From positions 30,710-94,709 of the forward strand of contig JAFSYI010000063.1 of assembly GCA_017450065.1 (NCBI GenBank): a stretch of 64,000 nucleotides of DNA, written 5' to 3'. The DNA comes from Lachnospiraceae bacterium (lineage in GTDB: Bacteria > Bacillota > Clostridia > Lachnospirales > Lachnospiraceae). This document shows positions 9,492 to 18,654 of the stretch, in pieces. Within the stretch, counting starts at the first letter, position 1. Each line of letters begins with the position of its first letter. A program made the translations under genes and the position numbers. Under the pieces are notes generated by a model. The model was given only the letters and a program-made list of their open reading frames with translations. It searched no databases and was not told where the DNA came from.

Positions 9492-10061
9492 TTAGGGAAG
9501 GCTGCTCTTTTTGTATTCATTAACTGCATTGATATTGCCCTGCTCGATCGAGTATGCACCTACCTGTCCTATTATACCATTATAAGCGGCCTGATTGACA
9601 AGTTCCGAATGTGAGTATGATCTTTCCTTCCATGCATTGTCATATTTGGACTTGTTGGTAAACATTGCCCAGCTGGTCGGTTCGGTCATAAGAGACGGAT
9701 CCTTCGGTATCAGGTTATCGATATACTGAGTGGGATTACCTGAGGCTATGGCTCTGTTCATAAGATCGGTGGCCTGGGACTGTGCCCATATGCGGTTGTT
9801 TGCCGCGGCTACACATTCATTCCATGCATTGGCAATGGCCTTCTGGGATGCTCCTTTGTTTACAAGGTCACGCCATTTGTTGATTGCGGCGGCGTGAACC
9901 TGATCGTAGTAGTCTATCCTGTAGAAATCCCAGATTATCTGTCTTACCACAGCCTGATCGTATTGGGAATTGGCTGCCTTAACCTCGGCTGCCGGAATGA
10001 TCATGATCGCGGAAGCAATCGCTGTTGCTATACATAAGGATATGATTTTTCTGCCCTTCAT
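9492..10061 (-). CDS. Small secreted protein of unknown function
   Basis: 189 residues with a classic Sec signal peptide (MKGRKIISLCIATAIAS, cleavage likely after AAEVKA near residue 29). The mature part is polar and probably helical, rich in Ala, Asn and Tyr, with no recognised domain and no obvious catalytic motif. The start at 10061 is preferred over an in-frame ATG 17 codons upstream because AGGGGGAA lies just before it and the signal peptide starts there. It may be transcribed together with the downstream aldo/keto reductase gene through the hairpin region. Confidence 0.7.
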   Translation of the reverse strand: MKGRKIISLCIATAIASAIMIIPAAEVKAANSQYDQAVVRQIIWDFYRIDYYDQVHAAAINKWRDLVNKGASQKAIANAWNECVAAANNRIWAQSQATDLMNRAIASGNPTQYIDNLIPKDPSLMTEPTSWAMFTNKSKYDNAWKERSYSHSELVNQAAYNGIIGQVGAYSIEQGNINAVNEYKKSSLP

Positions 10062-10417
10062 TATAAATTCCCCCTGAATTAGTGTTTTCCAATGTTGCAA
10101 ACGTATCCACATACGTTATCGGACAGGTGAGGGGAAATATTTAGAAAAAAAAGAAAAATCACGAATTTTTGTGAAATATATTCTTATGCCGGATCGGATT
10201 ATCATGGAGAATGAGGACCGACATCAGACTGATGCGGATGTGTTTCCCTTGTAGTAAGAACATCGTAGTGTTAAAATACTTGTATCTGTCCGGAACAGGT
10301 GCTGTAGCTTTAAGAATACACATGATATAAAAGTAACACGCGCCGGCCGGATTGTTAAAGAGAAAAAGTCAGTAAAAGAAAAGTCAGTAAAAAAGGCGGC
10401 AAGAGAGGAAGACATTA
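10062..10417. other. Divergent intergenic region before the glycan cassette
   Basis: About 355 bp between the minus-strand secreted protein and the plus-strand glycosyltransferase, so it must hold both promoters. An A-rich stretch lies at about 10141-10180. One plausible plus-strand promoter is listed separately. No strong hairpin or repeat was seen. Confidence 0.6.
10249..10277 (+). promoter_or_regulatory. Candidate promoter of the glycan cassette
   Basis: TTGTAG at 10249-10254, a 17-bp spacer and TAAAAT at 10272-10277. The -10 matches 5 of 6 and the -35 only 3 of 6. It would give a leader of about 135 nt before the first glycosyltransferase. Confidence 0.35.
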
Positions 10418-11470
10418 ATGGCGGATGGACCGGGCGACGGGGTAAAGCTCAGTATAATCATACCCTGCTACAGAGTAGAGAAATATCTTGCAAGATGTCT
10501 TGATTCCCTGCTTGCTCAGACAATTGAAGGAATCGAGCTTGTATGTATAAATGACGGATCTGATGATAGCTGCCCGGAAATACTTAAAGAATACGGGGAA
10601 CGTTACCCCGACAGGTTTCTGATCATCAATAAGGAAAATGAAGGTGTATGGAAAGCACGCAAAGACGGAATAGCGGCAGCGCATGGCAAATATATAGGTT
10701 TTATCGATCCGGATGATCATGTACATAAGGATTACGCACAGAAGCTGTATCAGGCAGCCTTGGATCATGATGCTGATGCAGCCTGCTGCGGATTTGAACG
10801 CATAGAGGATGAAACCGGAAGGATTTATTCAACGGAGATGACAGGATTTAAGTATGAAACTGTTGACATCCGAAAAGATCCGGGGCTTCTTCTTGAAGTA
10901 AATGCCGCAATCTGGAATAAGATATACAGAGCGGATGTATTAAAGAACATGAAGGATGCCGCGAGCATTCCAAGAGCCATGGATGACCTGATCTTTGGCC
11001 ATATCATCTATCTTAACATAAAAAGGATTGCCTTTGTCAGGGAACCGCTGATCTTTTATACGGTGAGGGCGGACTCAATAGTCAGCAGCATACGTCAGGA
11101 GTATGTTCCGGGCATATACAGAGCCATGACAGAGCTTCGCCGTATCTATGAGACAGACGCGCCGGAAATGCTGGCTTATCTTGATTCTGCAGCCTTTCTC
11201 CACCTTGGTATAGCGCTGATGCACAGGCTTTCTTCGGATCCCGGTACGGATCTTACGGGGGCTATAGCCGGTAATACGGCTCACCTTGATAAGGAACATC
11301 CGCTTTGGAGAAAGAGTCCGTACATAAAGCTGTCATATGTACTGAGCCACAGAGGAGCCAACCTTAAGCTGTACACAGTCCGCAGACTGTACAGCTTACA
11401 TCTGTTCAGACTGTTTCTGATCATTTACGGCCGGATGATAAGGCGCCTGGGTATAGATATCAAATGGTAG
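10418..11470 (+). CDS. Family 2 glycosyltransferase
   Basis: 350-residue GT-A fold enzyme expected to add a sugar from a nucleotide-sugar donor to a lipid-linked or other acceptor at the cytoplasmic face. The N-terminus has the usual VKLSIIIPCYRVEKYLARCL start and the NDGSDDS motif; the metal-binding DPDD is at residues 97-100. The C-terminal 120 residues are less conserved and basic. GAGAGGAAG lies ahead of the ATG. It is the first gene of a tightly packed run (overlaps of 4-7 bp) with a second glycosyltransferase, DUF2304, LicD, flippase and STT3 genes, so a role in building the glycan transferred by STT3 is likely. The sugar cannot be told. Confidence 0.85.
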   Translation: MADGPGDGVKLSIIIPCYRVEKYLARCLDSLLAQTIEGIELVCINDGSDDSCPEILKEYGERYPDRFLIINKENEGVWKARKDGIAAAHGKYIGFIDPDDHVHKDYAQKLYQAALDHDADAACCGFERIEDETGRIYSTEMTGFKYETVDIRKDPGLLLEVNAAIWNKIYRADVLKNMKDAASIPRAMDDLIFGHIIYLNIKRIAFVREPLIFYTVRADSIVSSIRQEYVPGIYRAMTELRRIYETDAPEMLAYLDSAAFLHLGIALMHRLSSDPGTDLTGAIAGNTAHLDKEHPLWRKSPYIKLSYVLSHRGANLKLYTVRRLYSLHLFRLFLIIYGRMIRRLGIDIKW

Positions 11471-12162
11471 AGCACAAGAAGCTGGTGATAATACCTGCCT
11501 TCAATGAAGAGGAGAGTATTATCGGACAATATAATGAAGTGAAGGAAAAGGCAGAGGGCTACGATATCCTTGTGATCAATGACTGCTCGAAGGATATGAC
11601 ACACAGGCTATGTGTGGATAACCATGTTAAGGTACTGGATCTTGCCGTTAATCTTGGGATTGGCGGGGCAATGCAGACAGGATACAGGTATGCCCTGCTT
11701 AACGGATATGACGTGGCTGTACAGATAGACGGAGACGGACAGCACGATCCGGCTTATATAAATAAAATGTATGATGCTCTTGTGTCAGATGGAGCGGACA
11801 TGGTAATTGGCTCCCGTTTTATCGATAAAGAAGGATATCAGTCGACATTTTTAAGGAGGCTGGGCATAGGTTATTTCAGCGCGATAATACGTCTTCTTAC
11901 CGGACATACGGTGACAGATCCCACTTCGGGACTGCGGATGGTGCGAAGGAAGCTGATAGAAGAGTTCGCGTCAGATTATCCGCAGGACTATCCTGAGCCG
12001 GAGAGCGCAGTGAGACTTCTTCAGCATGGGAATAAGGTTGTGGAAGTGTCTGTCAGGATGAGGAGAAGAAGTGGGGGAAGATCGTCGATCCACCCTGTAG
12101 CATCTGTTTATTACATGACAAAAGTAACGATTGCGATCATATTGGAGAGGATGAGAAAGTGA
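11464..12162 (+). CDS. DPM1-like family 2 glycosyltransferase
   Basis: 232 residues resembling polyprenyl-phosphate sugar synthases (dolichol-phosphate mannose synthase type). Visible motifs are LVIIPAFNEEESI, VINDCSKD, NLGIGGAMQTGYRYA, the metal site D89-G-D91 in QIDGDGQHDP, and GSRF. There is no C-terminal membrane segment, but the next gene encodes a small membrane protein of the DUF2304 family that often accompanies such enzymes. It may make the lipid-linked sugar donor for the pathway; that is inference. The start overlaps the preceding stop by 7 bp, which indicates translational coupling. Confidence 0.85.
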   Translation: MVEHKKLVIIPAFNEEESIIGQYNEVKEKAEGYDILVINDCSKDMTHRLCVDNHVKVLDLAVNLGIGGAMQTGYRYALLNGYDVAVQIDGDGQHDPAYINKMYDALVSDGADMVIGSRFIDKEGYQSTFLRRLGIGYFSAIIRLLTGHTVTDPTSGLRMVRRKLIEEFASDYPQDYPEPESAVRLLQHGNKVVEVSVRMRRRSGGRSSIHPVASVYYMTKVTIAIILERMRK

Positions 12163-12503
12163 GCATAAGGCTTAAGATTTTTCTGTTTGTTATCTGGATA
12201 CTCATATTCCTGTTTATGATGATGAAATTAAAGTCCAAAAAAGCAGACATTAAATACATACTGCCATGGCTTTTTGTGGATTTGGGTCTGATGGTAATAA
12301 CCGTTTTCCCGGGGATACTTAACTTCTTCTGCAGCCTTTTCGGCATAGAGACGCCGAGCAACATGCTATTCTTCTTCGGTCTTGTTTTTCTTGCCATGAT
12401 AGTCTTCTCCATAACTCTTGTGCTGTCTAAGCAGAACAGTCAGATTAGGGATCTGACGCAGAGGCTTGCACTGTATGAGGATAAGGAGGGAGAGAAGAAG
12501 TAA
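12159..12503 (+). CDS. DUF2304 family small membrane protein
   Basis: 114 residues with three hydrophobic segments (about 5-20, 34-54, 64-86) and a charged C-terminal tail that may form a short coiled coil. The pattern fits DUF2304 proteins, which commonly sit beside DPM-like glycosyltransferases and probably anchor or assist them. It starts with GTG at 12159, overlapping the preceding TGA by 4 bp. No catalytic motif is seen. Confidence 0.7.
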   Translation: MSIRLKIFLFVIWILIFLFMMMKLKSKKADIKYILPWLFVDLGLMVITVFPGILNFFCSLFGIETPSNMLFFFGLVFLAMIVFSITLVLSKQNSQIRDLTQRLALYEDKEGEKK

Positions 12504-12516
12504 GGTGGGGGTATTT

Positions 12517-13422
12517 ATGTTTCGTAATCTGTTGCAACCGGGGAAGACTGTTTATTCGCAGTGGTTTAATGAATATCGGCTGGATGATAAAGAGATTAAG
12601 GCACTTCAGACCTGTCTTCTCGGAATATTTGCCGATTTCAGGAAACTGTGTGATGATCACGGCATCGGTTATATGATGTGGGGAGGAAGTCTTCTGGGAA
12701 CTGTACGTCATGAAGGATTTATACCATGGGATGACGATATTGATGTAATGATGTTTCGTGAAGACTTTGACAGATTTGTCGGAATTATGAAAGAACAGCA
12801 GAGTCTGGGAAAGCTGAGCAGACTTTTACTTGCGATCCCGTTTGAGTCGAAGGGTTATTATTTTAAGATTCCCAAGTTATATGATATAAATACTCTTTAT
12901 GAATCCATTAATTATATGGGTAACCCTGATTACAATATGGCTGGCATTGATATTTTTATTCTGGAGCGCGTGCCTGAGATTTTTCTGCACAGAAAAATTA
13001 GATATGCCTTATATAATTTTGCGTACTATGCTTCTGCCTTATGTCTTGATCAGGTATTTCCGTCTCCGGTAATTATGGAAAAGAGCAGGAAGATAAAGGA
13101 TGTAAAGCGCTTTTATTCATTCAGGAGATTTCTGGGAGCTTTCTTTGGCGGCCGTGCGGGAATGAAATTCTATCTCAATATATGTAAAGGACTGTCGGAA
13201 TATAAGAAGGCATCGCCCTTACGCGGGATTCCTTCCGGAACGATCAGAGAAATATTCAGGGCTGAGGATCTTTCAGAACCGGAAAAAGGCAGATTCTGCG
13301 GTTATACGGTCAATATTCCTAAAAAATATGACAGGTATCTGACCTATCTGTACGGAGATTATATGAAGATACCGCCGAAGGAGAAAAGGGAGATCCATGT
13401 TGCGTACAGGGTAAGGGTTTAG
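12517..13422 (+). CDS. LicD family phosphotransferase
   Basis: 301 residues. The N-terminal third carries the LicD signature: MMWGGSLLGTVRHEGFIPWD with the acidic WDDDID at residues 71-76, the metal site of this nucleotidyltransferase-fold family. LicD proteins transfer phosphocholine or related phospho-groups to glycans; fukutin belongs to the same superfamily. Here it may add a phospho-substituent to the glycan built by the neighbouring genes. ATG 12517 is chosen because AAGGTGGGGG lies just upstream and the in-frame start at 12466 would overlap DUF2304 by 38 bp. Confidence 0.82.
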   Translation: MFRNLLQPGKTVYSQWFNEYRLDDKEIKALQTCLLGIFADFRKLCDDHGIGYMMWGGSLLGTVRHEGFIPWDDDIDVMMFREDFDRFVGIMKEQQSLGKLSRLLLAIPFESKGYYFKIPKLYDINTLYESINYMGNPDYNMAGIDIFILERVPEIFLHRKIRYALYNFAYYASALCLDQVFPSPVIMEKSRKIKDVKRFYSFRRFLGAFFGGRAGMKFYLNICKGLSEYKKASPLRGIPSGTIREIFRAEDLSEPEKGRFCGYTVNIPKKYDRYLTYLYGDYMKIPPKEKREIHVAYRVRV

Positions 13423-13435
13423 GTGAAGACATACC

Positions 13436-14890
13436 ATGAAGGACAAAGCAGACAGCGGTGCTGATCTACAGCCGGATCTTAGGAAAAACTATATATACAG
13501 ACTTATAAACGAGATTCTGACATTCGCTCTTCCTTTGATAGCCATGCCGTATATATCAAGAGTACTTGGTGCCGGCGGTGTCGGTGAGTACAGCTATACC
13601 TATTCCGTTATCACATACTTTATTATGTTCGGCGCAATGGGAACAGCAAGTTATGGAGCAAGGGAAATAGCCATAAACCGCGATGATAGGCAGACGTGTT
13701 CACGGCTGTTCTGGGAGATCGAGCTTATGAGCATATTATTGTGTCTTGTAAGTCTGATGATGTGGCTGCTCCTGATAATGACAGATACCGCGCACAGGAT
13801 GGTCTTTATAGCGCTGACTCCATATATCCTTGGAACGATGTTTGATATTTCGTGGTTATTTACCGGGTTGGAACGTATCGGCTTCATGGTGACCGCCAAT
13901 GCTGTTGTAAGGATAGCGGGCATGATGCTGTTGTTCCTGATGGTGCGCTCGGTGGACGATCTGGCAATTTACTGTATCATTAATTCCATGACCATGCTGA
14001 CAGCAAATCTGTCCATGTGGTTGTGCCTTCCCCGATTCCTTGTACGAGTCAGCATCAGGGGATTCAGGTTCGGAAATCATTTCCGTGCGATGCTTGTATA
14101 TTTTATCCCGAATATTGCGCGGTCTATATATACCGTATTGGACAAAACACTGATAGGCCTTATTACCGGCAGTCCCTTCCAGAACGGATATTACGAACAG
14201 GCGTCCAAAATGATAGGGGTGGCTGACGGGCTTTCGTTTGTAGTATTCAATTCGGCATTATATGCCAGAATGTCATATCTGTTTGCCATGGGAAAACATG
14301 AGGAGGTTAAGAACAGGATCGCTGAAAATGCAGATTATATCATGTTTATGTGTTTTGGGACGGCTTTCGGACTTGCGGGGATAAGCCATACGCTGGTGCC
14401 TGTTTTCTTCGGTAAGGGATATGAGCCTGTAGAAGGGCTTATATATATGATGCTTCCGCTTGTTCCCGTGATAGGAATAAGCAACTGCCTGGGGACACAG
14501 TACTATACGCCGGCCGGCAGACGGGCACAGAGCGCAGGATATATTGTTGTGGGAGCAGTAACGAATCTTATATTCAATCTGTGTTTAATACCGGTCTATG
14601 AAGCACGTGGCGCTGTGGCCGCATCGGTAGCAGCGGAATTGCTTATAACAGGATTATATCTCAGAAACTGTGATGGATATCTGACAATAAAGCAGATCAT
14701 GGATTCATCAGGCAGAAAGATAGCTGCAGGTATCTGTATGGCGGTTATCGTCCGTCTGCTTGGAGGGCTTAAGCTGAACGGAGTGTACGTGATAATTATA
14801 CAGATATTTACGGGAATTATAACTTATGTTGCGATACTGATCATTCTGAAGGACAGCTTTTTACGGAATCTGAGGGAAAGGGCTTTGTGA
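13436..14890 (+). CDS. Wzx-like oligosaccharide flippase (MOP superfamily)
   Basis: 484-residue polytopic membrane protein with about 12-14 hydrophobic segments. The N-terminal YRLINEILTFALPLIAMPYI and SRVLGAGGVGEYSYTYSV are characteristic of polysaccharide transporters that move undecaprenyl-linked glycans across the membrane. The middle region (YFIPNIARSIYTVLDKTLIG, NGYYEQASKMI) is also typical. In the cassette it would present the finished lipid-linked glycan to the outward-facing active site of the STT3 protein, whose gene overlaps its stop codon by 4 bp. Confidence 0.88.
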   Translation: MKDKADSGADLQPDLRKNYIYRLINEILTFALPLIAMPYISRVLGAGGVGEYSYTYSVITYFIMFGAMGTASYGAREIAINRDDRQTCSRLFWEIELMSILLCLVSLMMWLLLIMTDTAHRMVFIALTPYILGTMFDISWLFTGLERIGFMVTANAVVRIAGMMLLFLMVRSVDDLAIYCIINSMTMLTANLSMWLCLPRFLVRVSIRGFRFGNHFRAMLVYFIPNIARSIYTVLDKTLIGLITGSPFQNGYYEQASKMIGVADGLSFVVFNSALYARMSYLFAMGKHEEVKNRIAENADYIMFMCFGTAFGLAGISHTLVPVFFGKGYEPVEGLIYMMLPLVPVIGISNCLGTQYYTPAGRRAQSAGYIVVGAVTNLIFNLCLIPVYEARGAVAASVAAELLITGLYLRNCDGYLTIKQIMDSSGRKIAAGICMAVIVRLLGGLKLNGVYVIIIQIFTGIITYVAILIILKDSFLRNLRERAL

Positions 14891-17214
14891 AATTTATGAG
14901 TAATAACAATATAAAAAACAGCAATAAGATCATCAAAATAACTGTTCTGATCATACTGATCATGCTGATGTCGTTTGGCTTCAGGTTACTGGTAAATCAT
15001 AGGGTTAATACCGAGCTTGGTGAAGCTTATACAGATCCCGAAACAGGGGTACCGTACCTGACGGAGATGGACTCTTATTACCATCTGAGGATGACGAGGG
15101 ATATTGAGGTGTACGGGCATGCAGGCGAGACTGTTAAGGATGGAGAACCATGGGATGCCTTGAGTTATGCGCCTTATGGAAGAAGTGCGGATAATTACCG
15201 TCCTCTTATGGCCTATATTGCCATTTTTGTATACAGGATACTGTCTGCAGCAGGCATGGTGACACTGGAACAGGTTGCATATTGGCAGGGAGCGGTTCTG
15301 TCAGCTCTGGTCGTAATACCTGTATTTATTATGGCATACCGTATGCAGGGTATGATCGCTGCAGTCACAGCGGCAGTACTATCGGCGGTCAATTACGGAT
15401 ATTTTGTTCATACTGTACCGGGCTTCTATGATACGGATATGGTTATTTCATGGACTTCATGTTTCTTCTTTTGCTTCGGATGTCTGCTGGTATCCTGTAT
15501 GGAGCCGGATAGTGAAGAAGGGGGAAGTAACATATCGGGACGACGTATTAAGATTGCGGTATATTCATTCTTATTTGGTTTGAGCCTGCTTCTTCTTATA
15601 GGTTCATGGTATATCTTTTATATGTTTGCCGGTATATTTGCCGGTACTGTATTACTGTTTATTCTTATGAGGACGGTTATGGCAGGAAAGAGGAATGGAG
15701 CAGCAGTGGTGAAAGGATCGGCACCTTTGATGCTTCTTATCGCAGGATTGTGCATTGCCGTGTTTATTGCAAGACCTGATATCATAAACAGTGTAATAGT
15801 AAATATAAAGGGTGTATTCTCTCAGGGGAAGGGTAGTATATTTCCGAATGCGCTTGTTTCGGTTTCCGAAATGCGTAAGCCTTCTCTTATTGCCGGAGGG
15901 CTGACCGGTCTGTTCCAGATGCGTGTTCTGTCTGATACAAATATAGGCATCATCAATGCAGTAGGAGGACTGGTTCCGTGTCTTGCGGCATTGATCATGT
16001 GTGTTATGCTTGTTATGCGTATTGTAAAAAAGAATGTGAAGTTCGAATATATACTGCTGATCATCTGGTTTCTGATAACTGCGATACTGGCAGTAAGGAG
16101 CTGGCGTTTTATTATGCTGTTTGCTTTTCCTGTTGCGATATTGGCCGGTATGTTTACCGGCAATATATGTTCGCTTATGGAAGAGAAGAAGATGATGGAC
16201 CGGAAGGTGTTTGAAGGAATGATCATAACTCTCATGCTCTTTCCCGCACTCTACGGTGCCTATCGTTCTTCGGCCGATTCAATGCCTTCGGTAAACAGGG
16301 GGATGCATGATTCACTGACATATATAAGGGATAACACGGACGAGGATACGATCTTAGCCGGATGGTGGGATTACGGATATTTCTTTGAAGAAAAAGCTGT
16401 AAGACGTACACTGTTTGACGGAGGTTCACAGGACGGAGCCAGGATATACTGGGTTGCGAGGGCGTTCGCAACGAAGGATGAGGTATTGTCATCCAATATA
16501 TTCCGTATGATCGCAGGCTCAGGTAATGAGGCGGTGGACAGGATGCTTGAGCTGTTCGGAGAAGATAAGGAAACGCTCAGACTTATGGATGAACTGCTTT
16601 CGGGAGACAGGGAGACTGCAATTGCAAGGCTTAAAAGTGAGAATATAGGTGATGAAGAAGCTGAAGAACTCTCTATGCTGCTGTTTCCTGATGTTAAGGA
16701 GGATGTGCTGTGCATTATAACCCGGGAGATGCCGGGTGTTGCAGGGTGGTTTGCGAGATTCGGGTATCCCGATGAAGAAGACGGGTACAGTGATGACGCA
16801 TACGCAGTGATAATGGATCATGAGGATTTCGTATCATATGACGGCAAGGCAGGCTGGCAGATAGCAAGGGATGACGGTAAGATCAACCTGATCATTGAGA
16901 ACGAGGACGGGATGTACAACGCATATACTACACCTGAAGATTCGGAGGATGAGAAGACTCCGGTTGACAGACTGCTAATAGCGGAGAACGGTACCATGAG
17001 AGAGTACCGCTCCAATACAGAGCCGGATGAAAATACCCCGGGATTTGTTGTTTTTGTGCAGAACGATCTTGAGGTGCCCCAGGTGACCGTAATAACATCG
17101 CTTATGGCCGATTCCGTTTTTGGCAGGCTGTATTACCTGGGCGGTTCAGGCCTGGAGCGCTATACTTCGATAGACAATGTACCCGGCAATGTGGCATTGT
17201 ACAGGATTGAATAG
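14887..17214 (+). CDS. STT3-type oligosaccharyltransferase
   Basis: Membrane enzyme transferring a lipid-linked glycan to Asn in N-X-S/T sequons on the outer face. 775 residues: about a dozen hydrophobic segments up to residue 455, then a soluble domain. Hallmarks are all present: first acidic motif at D62 (MDSYYHLRMTRD), DTD at 182-184, an SVSE motif at 325-328 and WWDYG at 493-497. SVSE is the form usual for archaeal and eukaryotic enzymes, whereas Campylobacter PglB has a TIXE form. The gene starts with GTG overlapping the flippase stop (ATG at 14896 is an alternative). The acceptor is not proven; the sequon-rich secreted protein downstream is the best candidate. Confidence 0.9.
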   Translation: MKFMSNNNIKNSNKIIKITVLIILIMLMSFGFRLLVNHRVNTELGEAYTDPETGVPYLTEMDSYYHLRMTRDIEVYGHAGETVKDGEPWDALSYAPYGRSADNYRPLMAYIAIFVYRILSAAGMVTLEQVAYWQGAVLSALVVIPVFIMAYRMQGMIAAVTAAVLSAVNYGYFVHTVPGFYDTDMVISWTSCFFFCFGCLLVSCMEPDSEEGGSNISGRRIKIAVYSFLFGLSLLLLIGSWYIFYMFAGIFAGTVLLFILMRTVMAGKRNGAAVVKGSAPLMLLIAGLCIAVFIARPDIINSVIVNIKGVFSQGKGSIFPNALVSVSEMRKPSLIAGGLTGLFQMRVLSDTNIGIINAVGGLVPCLAALIMCVMLVMRIVKKNVKFEYILLIIWFLITAILAVRSWRFIMLFAFPVAILAGMFTGNICSLMEEKKMMDRKVFEGMIITLMLFPALYGAYRSSADSMPSVNRGMHDSLTYIRDNTDEDTILAGWWDYGYFFEEKAVRRTLFDGGSQDGARIYWVARAFATKDEVLSSNIFRMIAGSGNEAVDRMLELFGEDKETLRLMDELLSGDRETAIARLKSENIGDEEAEELSMLLFPDVKEDVLCIITREMPGVAGWFARFGYPDEEDGYSDDAYAVIMDHEDFVSYDGKAGWQIARDDGKINLIIENEDGMYNAYTTPEDSEDEKTPVDRLLIAENGTMREYRSNTEPDENTPGFVVFVQNDLEVPQVTVITSLMADSVFGRLYYLGGSGLERYTSIDNVPGNVALYRIE

Positions 17215-17272
17215 GGCAGGCTTCTGCATTGGAAGCTTTAAAAAGTTATGATAACTTTATGGAGCCTCATGT

Positions 17273-17348
17273 GGTTATGAAGAGTTTACAGTACAATGGG
17301 TAGTTATGAAGAGTTTGCGATATATGGATAAGTTATGAAGAGTTTACA
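17273..17348 (+). repeat. Three direct repeats with 29-bp period upstream of the ATPase gene
   Basis: The word GTTATGAAGAGTTT followed by ACA, GCG or ACA occurs at 17274, 17303 and 17332, exactly 29 bp apart, in the gap between STT3 and the ATPase gene. Spacers are similar but not identical. Spacing close to three helical turns would put the sites on nearly one face of DNA, which fits iteron-like binding sites of a regulator, possibly of the adjacent ATPase/HTH protein. A related GTTATGATAAC lies at about 17245. Confidence 0.6.
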
Positions 17349-17431
17349 GAGACTTGTTAATGTGTTATCATATAGATGGAGTAATTGATAAAAAGGATAC
17401 ATCTCATCCCATGCAGATACGGAGGACCGGA

Positions 17432-18472
17432 ATGCATACAGAGAACCCATTCACCATAACCTTCGGCAAACAGCCGAATAAGCTTATTTCAAGGTATGAA
17501 GATACCGATGAAATAGTCAGTACATTCAGTGCGGATAATGCCGTAAGCCAGACATTTCTTATTGAAGGCATCCGTGGCAGCGGTAAAACGGTGCTAATGA
17601 CTACCGTGTCCAAAATTCTTGGTGAAAAAAAAGACTGGATAGTTATTAATCTGAATCCGACTATGGATTTACTGGAGAGCTTTGCAGTAAGGCTCAATGA
17701 TGCATGCAATTCCAAGCCTGAATTATTAAGCAAGGGATTCAATATTTCAGCAGCCGGTTTTGGCATAGGAGTGAATGGTGAGGAAAGAAGTACCGATCAT
17801 GTCGGTATGATAGATAAGCTGTTCAAATCACTTATCAGAAAAGACCGAAAGGTTCTTATAACAATAGATGAAGTGGTACACAACAACAATATGAAGGTAT
17901 TTGCCAGCCAATTTCAGATTTTCATCAGGCAGGATTATCCTCTGTTTCTTATTATGACCGGTCTTCATGAGAATATCTATGAAATCCAAAATGATCCTGC
18001 TCTCACTTTTCTCCTGAGGTCACCTAAGATAATAACGGGACCGCTCAGTATTCTTCAGATCACGAAACAGTATAAAAATATTTTTGGAACGGATGAAATA
18101 AAGGCCCGTGAGCTGGCTTATCTTACCAGGGGATTTGCTTTCGCATTTCAGGCATTGGGTGTATCCTATTGGAACAACAGAGAAGCAGGAATGGAGGCGG
18201 TTCTTGAGGAGTTTGATGAGCTGCTGGATGATTTTGTATATAAAAAAATATGGTCGTCGCTGACCACACGTGAACGTGAAATAGTCAGGGCGATAAATAC
18301 AGATGAGGTAAAGGCATCTGAAATATGTGTCCGTACCGGGATTAGTAACAGTTCCTGGTCTCAATACAGAGAAATGCTTGTGGATAAGGGAATTATAGAG
18401 ACACCCCGATATGCTTACGTATCCTTGACACTGCCACGGTTTAATGAGGTGACTGCAAATTACAGGATTTGA
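17432..18472 (+). CDS. AAA-type ATPase with C-terminal helix-turn-helix region
   Basis: 346 residues. Near the N-terminus is FLIEGIRGSGKTVLMTT, a Walker A motif, followed by a Walker B-like VLITIDEV. The middle resembles the archaeal/bacterial ATPase families that act on DNA or in toxin-antitoxin-like units. The last 70 residues (LTTREREIVRAI, VKASEICVRTGISNSSWSQYREML) look like a winged-helix DNA-binding region. ATG 17432 is chosen because GGAGG lies 6 bp before it; in-frame ATGs upstream lack a ribosome site. It stands alone behind three 29-bp repeats. Function is unknown; a link with the flanking glycosylation genes is only positional. Confidence 0.7.
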   Translation: MHTENPFTITFGKQPNKLISRYEDTDEIVSTFSADNAVSQTFLIEGIRGSGKTVLMTTVSKILGEKKDWIVINLNPTMDLLESFAVRLNDACNSKPELLSKGFNISAAGFGIGVNGEERSTDHVGMIDKLFKSLIRKDRKVLITIDEVVHNNNMKVFASQFQIFIRQDYPLFLIMTGLHENIYEIQNDPALTFLLRSPKIITGPLSILQITKQYKNIFGTDEIKARELAYLTRGFAFAFQALGVSYWNNREAGMEAVLEEFDELLDDFVYKKIWSSLTTREREIVRAINTDEVKASEICVRTGISNSSWSQYREMLVDKGIIETPRYAYVSLTLPRFNEVTANYRI

Positions 18473-18534
18473 ATTTGCCTATATCTGTCCAATTACCGGA
18501 TAAACACAAAAAACGACCGAATATACAAAAAAAG

Positions 18535-18563
18535 TTGTTGCATATGACAAGATATGTTATAAC
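18535..18563 (+). promoter_or_regulatory. Candidate promoter of the sequon-rich surface protein
   Basis: TTGTTG at 18535-18540, 17-bp spacer, TATAAC at 18558-18563 (5 of 6). The spacer itself contains a CATAT/ATATG inverted repeat that could be an operator. The leader would be about 85 nt, ending in GAAGGAGGATGAGTT before the ATG at 18655. Confidence 0.5.
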
Positions 18564-18654
18564 TATCTGCATAGGCATAACTATGTGTATTTATGCGGTT
18601 TGGAAATTTTACGGATTAATTTGAATACATTTTGGCGATGAAGGAGGATGAGTT

